Shown here piece after piece: positions 63,577 to 64,000 of a stretch of DNA of 64,000 bases. A program made the position numbers and the translations under genes. The notes beneath the pieces are model-generated. The model was not told where the DNA came from. It saw only the letters and a program-made list of their open reading frames with translations, and did no database searches. This DNA comes from Litorimonas taeanensis (GTDB lineage Bacteria; Pseudomonadota; Alphaproteobacteria; Caulobacterales; Maricaulaceae): positions 186,001-250,000 of the forward strand of contig NZ_RBII01000001.1 in assembly GCF_003634015.1 (NCBI RefSeq). The letters run 5' to 3'. Within the stretch, counting starts at the first letter, position 1, and each line of letters opens with the position of its first letter.

Positions 63577-64000
63577 GCGGTTAAATCATCAAGATGTTAA
63601 ATCATCATGAGGCCCCAAGCGTTTTCTCCAACTCGCCATCGGGGGCCGAGCCAATGAGAGAAATCCAATAAAGTGGACATGCCCGCGGGGCGGTTTCCTT
63701 ACCGGAGACCGTATGTATAAGTGTTTCGTAAGGCCATACCCCACGGCAGCAGTTTTTGATGAAGCGGCCGTGGTATCGACCCCACAGTACGTCACCTGCG
63801 AATTAGTTGTTTAGAAATCTAAACAACGACCTAGGCAACGGTGGTAATGCACACGCTCCAAAAGACCCGGCACAGTCGCCCTGTCAAAAGCGATGCTCAA
63901 TCCCGCTGTCTCATACTCCAGAAGGTGACGTCTTCCTGTCCATGAGCAAAAGAACAAGTTTGAAACTAAGAGGATATAGAGAAACGGGGATGCGATTTTT
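63577..64000. other. Gene-free region with several inverted repeats
   Basis: No reading frame with a believable product. On the minus strand I see two adjacent stem-loops: CGGTCTCC/GGAAACCG (about 63693-63713) and a larger one joining CCACGGC with GCCGTGG (about 63735-63775). The palindrome listed separately is also here. Could be a structured RNA, an intergenic regulatory region for a gene beyond the window, or decayed DNA. An ATG at 63990 near the edge may start a further gene but only three codons are visible. Confidence 0.35.
63806..63827. promoter_or_regulatory. 22-bp operator-like palindrome
   Basis: GTTGTTTAGA and TCTAAACAAC, perfect 10-bp arms separated by AA. AT-rich palindromes like this are typical operators for TetR, MarR or GntR-type dimers. 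Its regulator is not identified; a gene to the right of the window is the likely target. Confidence 0.55.

Noticed and set aside
63597-63680. 27-codon minus-strand frame starting MSTLLDFSHW
   Set aside because: No ribosome site and no recognisable relative; too little to call a gene.
63990-64000. ATG at the right edge
   Set aside because: Only three codons are visible and the ribosome site spacing is poor.
63577-64000. tmRNA, RNase P RNA or SRP RNA
   Set aside because: Looked for their hallmark sequences (tag-coding and TTCGA acceptor parts, the GGAAAGTCCGGGC core, the GGAAGG-AGCAG tetraloop region) on both strands and did not find them.

Overview
The window reads as a chromosomal segment of an alphaproteobacterium. 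Supporting features are a MucR-type regulator, DUF2336, PAS_5 and CC0125/CC1285-type lipoprotein families, CtrA-type boxes, and a complete Rhodobacter/Caulobacter-type gene transfer agent (GTA) cluster. The moderate GC content and gene families fit the Hyphomonadaceae/Maricaulales better than Rhodobacterales, but the genus is inference. No insertion sequence, integrase or CRISPR array was seen. Most of the window is ordinary, densely packed chromosome.

Layout. 0-4.2 kb: exported S9 peptidase, convergent SppA, and tRNA-Gln(TTG). 4.4-11.4 kb: a TonB2-type energy transduction operon with two DUF3450 proteins, a TtpC-like MotA/TolQ/ExbB protein, ExbB, two ExbD, TonB and a TPR protein. It has strong RNA hairpins at several gene junctions and an intrinsic terminator at the end. 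11.7-15.3 kb: oligopeptidase B and a DUF2336 protein, divergent. 15.5-23.8 kb: a ten-gene Mrp-like cation/proton antiporter operon in which MrpA is split, three antiporter-type subunits are present, and the DUF4040 subunit carries a histone-H1-like tail. 23.8-25.0 kb: MucR and PAS regulators.

25.2-39.9 kb: the GTA. Two adjacent genes resembling the Caulobacter activator pair GafY/GafZ (a DnaA-like helix-turn-helix protein and a DUF6456 protein) sit directly upstream of the head and tail genes. These follow in canonical order: g1, terminase, portal, g3.5, protease, capsid, connector, head closure, DUF3168, tail tube, two tail chaperones, a very short tape measure, DUF2460, DUF2163 hub, NlpC/P60 peptidase and megatron. 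An extra 145-residue gene with a perfect CtrA box lies between terminase and portal, and an intrinsic terminator lies just behind the capsid gene.

39.9-52.4 kb: DnaJ, then signalling and envelope stress genes. These are a PepSY-regulator-kinase operon preceded by an 11-bp-period direct repeat, a DUF938 methyltransferase, DegP with a second regulator-kinase pair, a large PAS kinase with a Gln/Ala-rich N-terminus, and an EAL protein. 52.5-64 kb: PepN, a short-chain dehydrogenase remnant, TypA/BipA, a TerB-like protein, lipoproteins, a fumarylacetoacetase-family enzyme, a mini-ParB, a DUF1287 protein facing a Tae4-like amidase lipoprotein, and the rpsF-rpsR-rplI operon. The last 400 bases have no gene I can name but hold several inverted repeats.

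The most interesting region is the GTA. Linked activator genes, an internal terminator and a CtrA-boxed insertion gene together suggest that its control circuit is encoded in cis.
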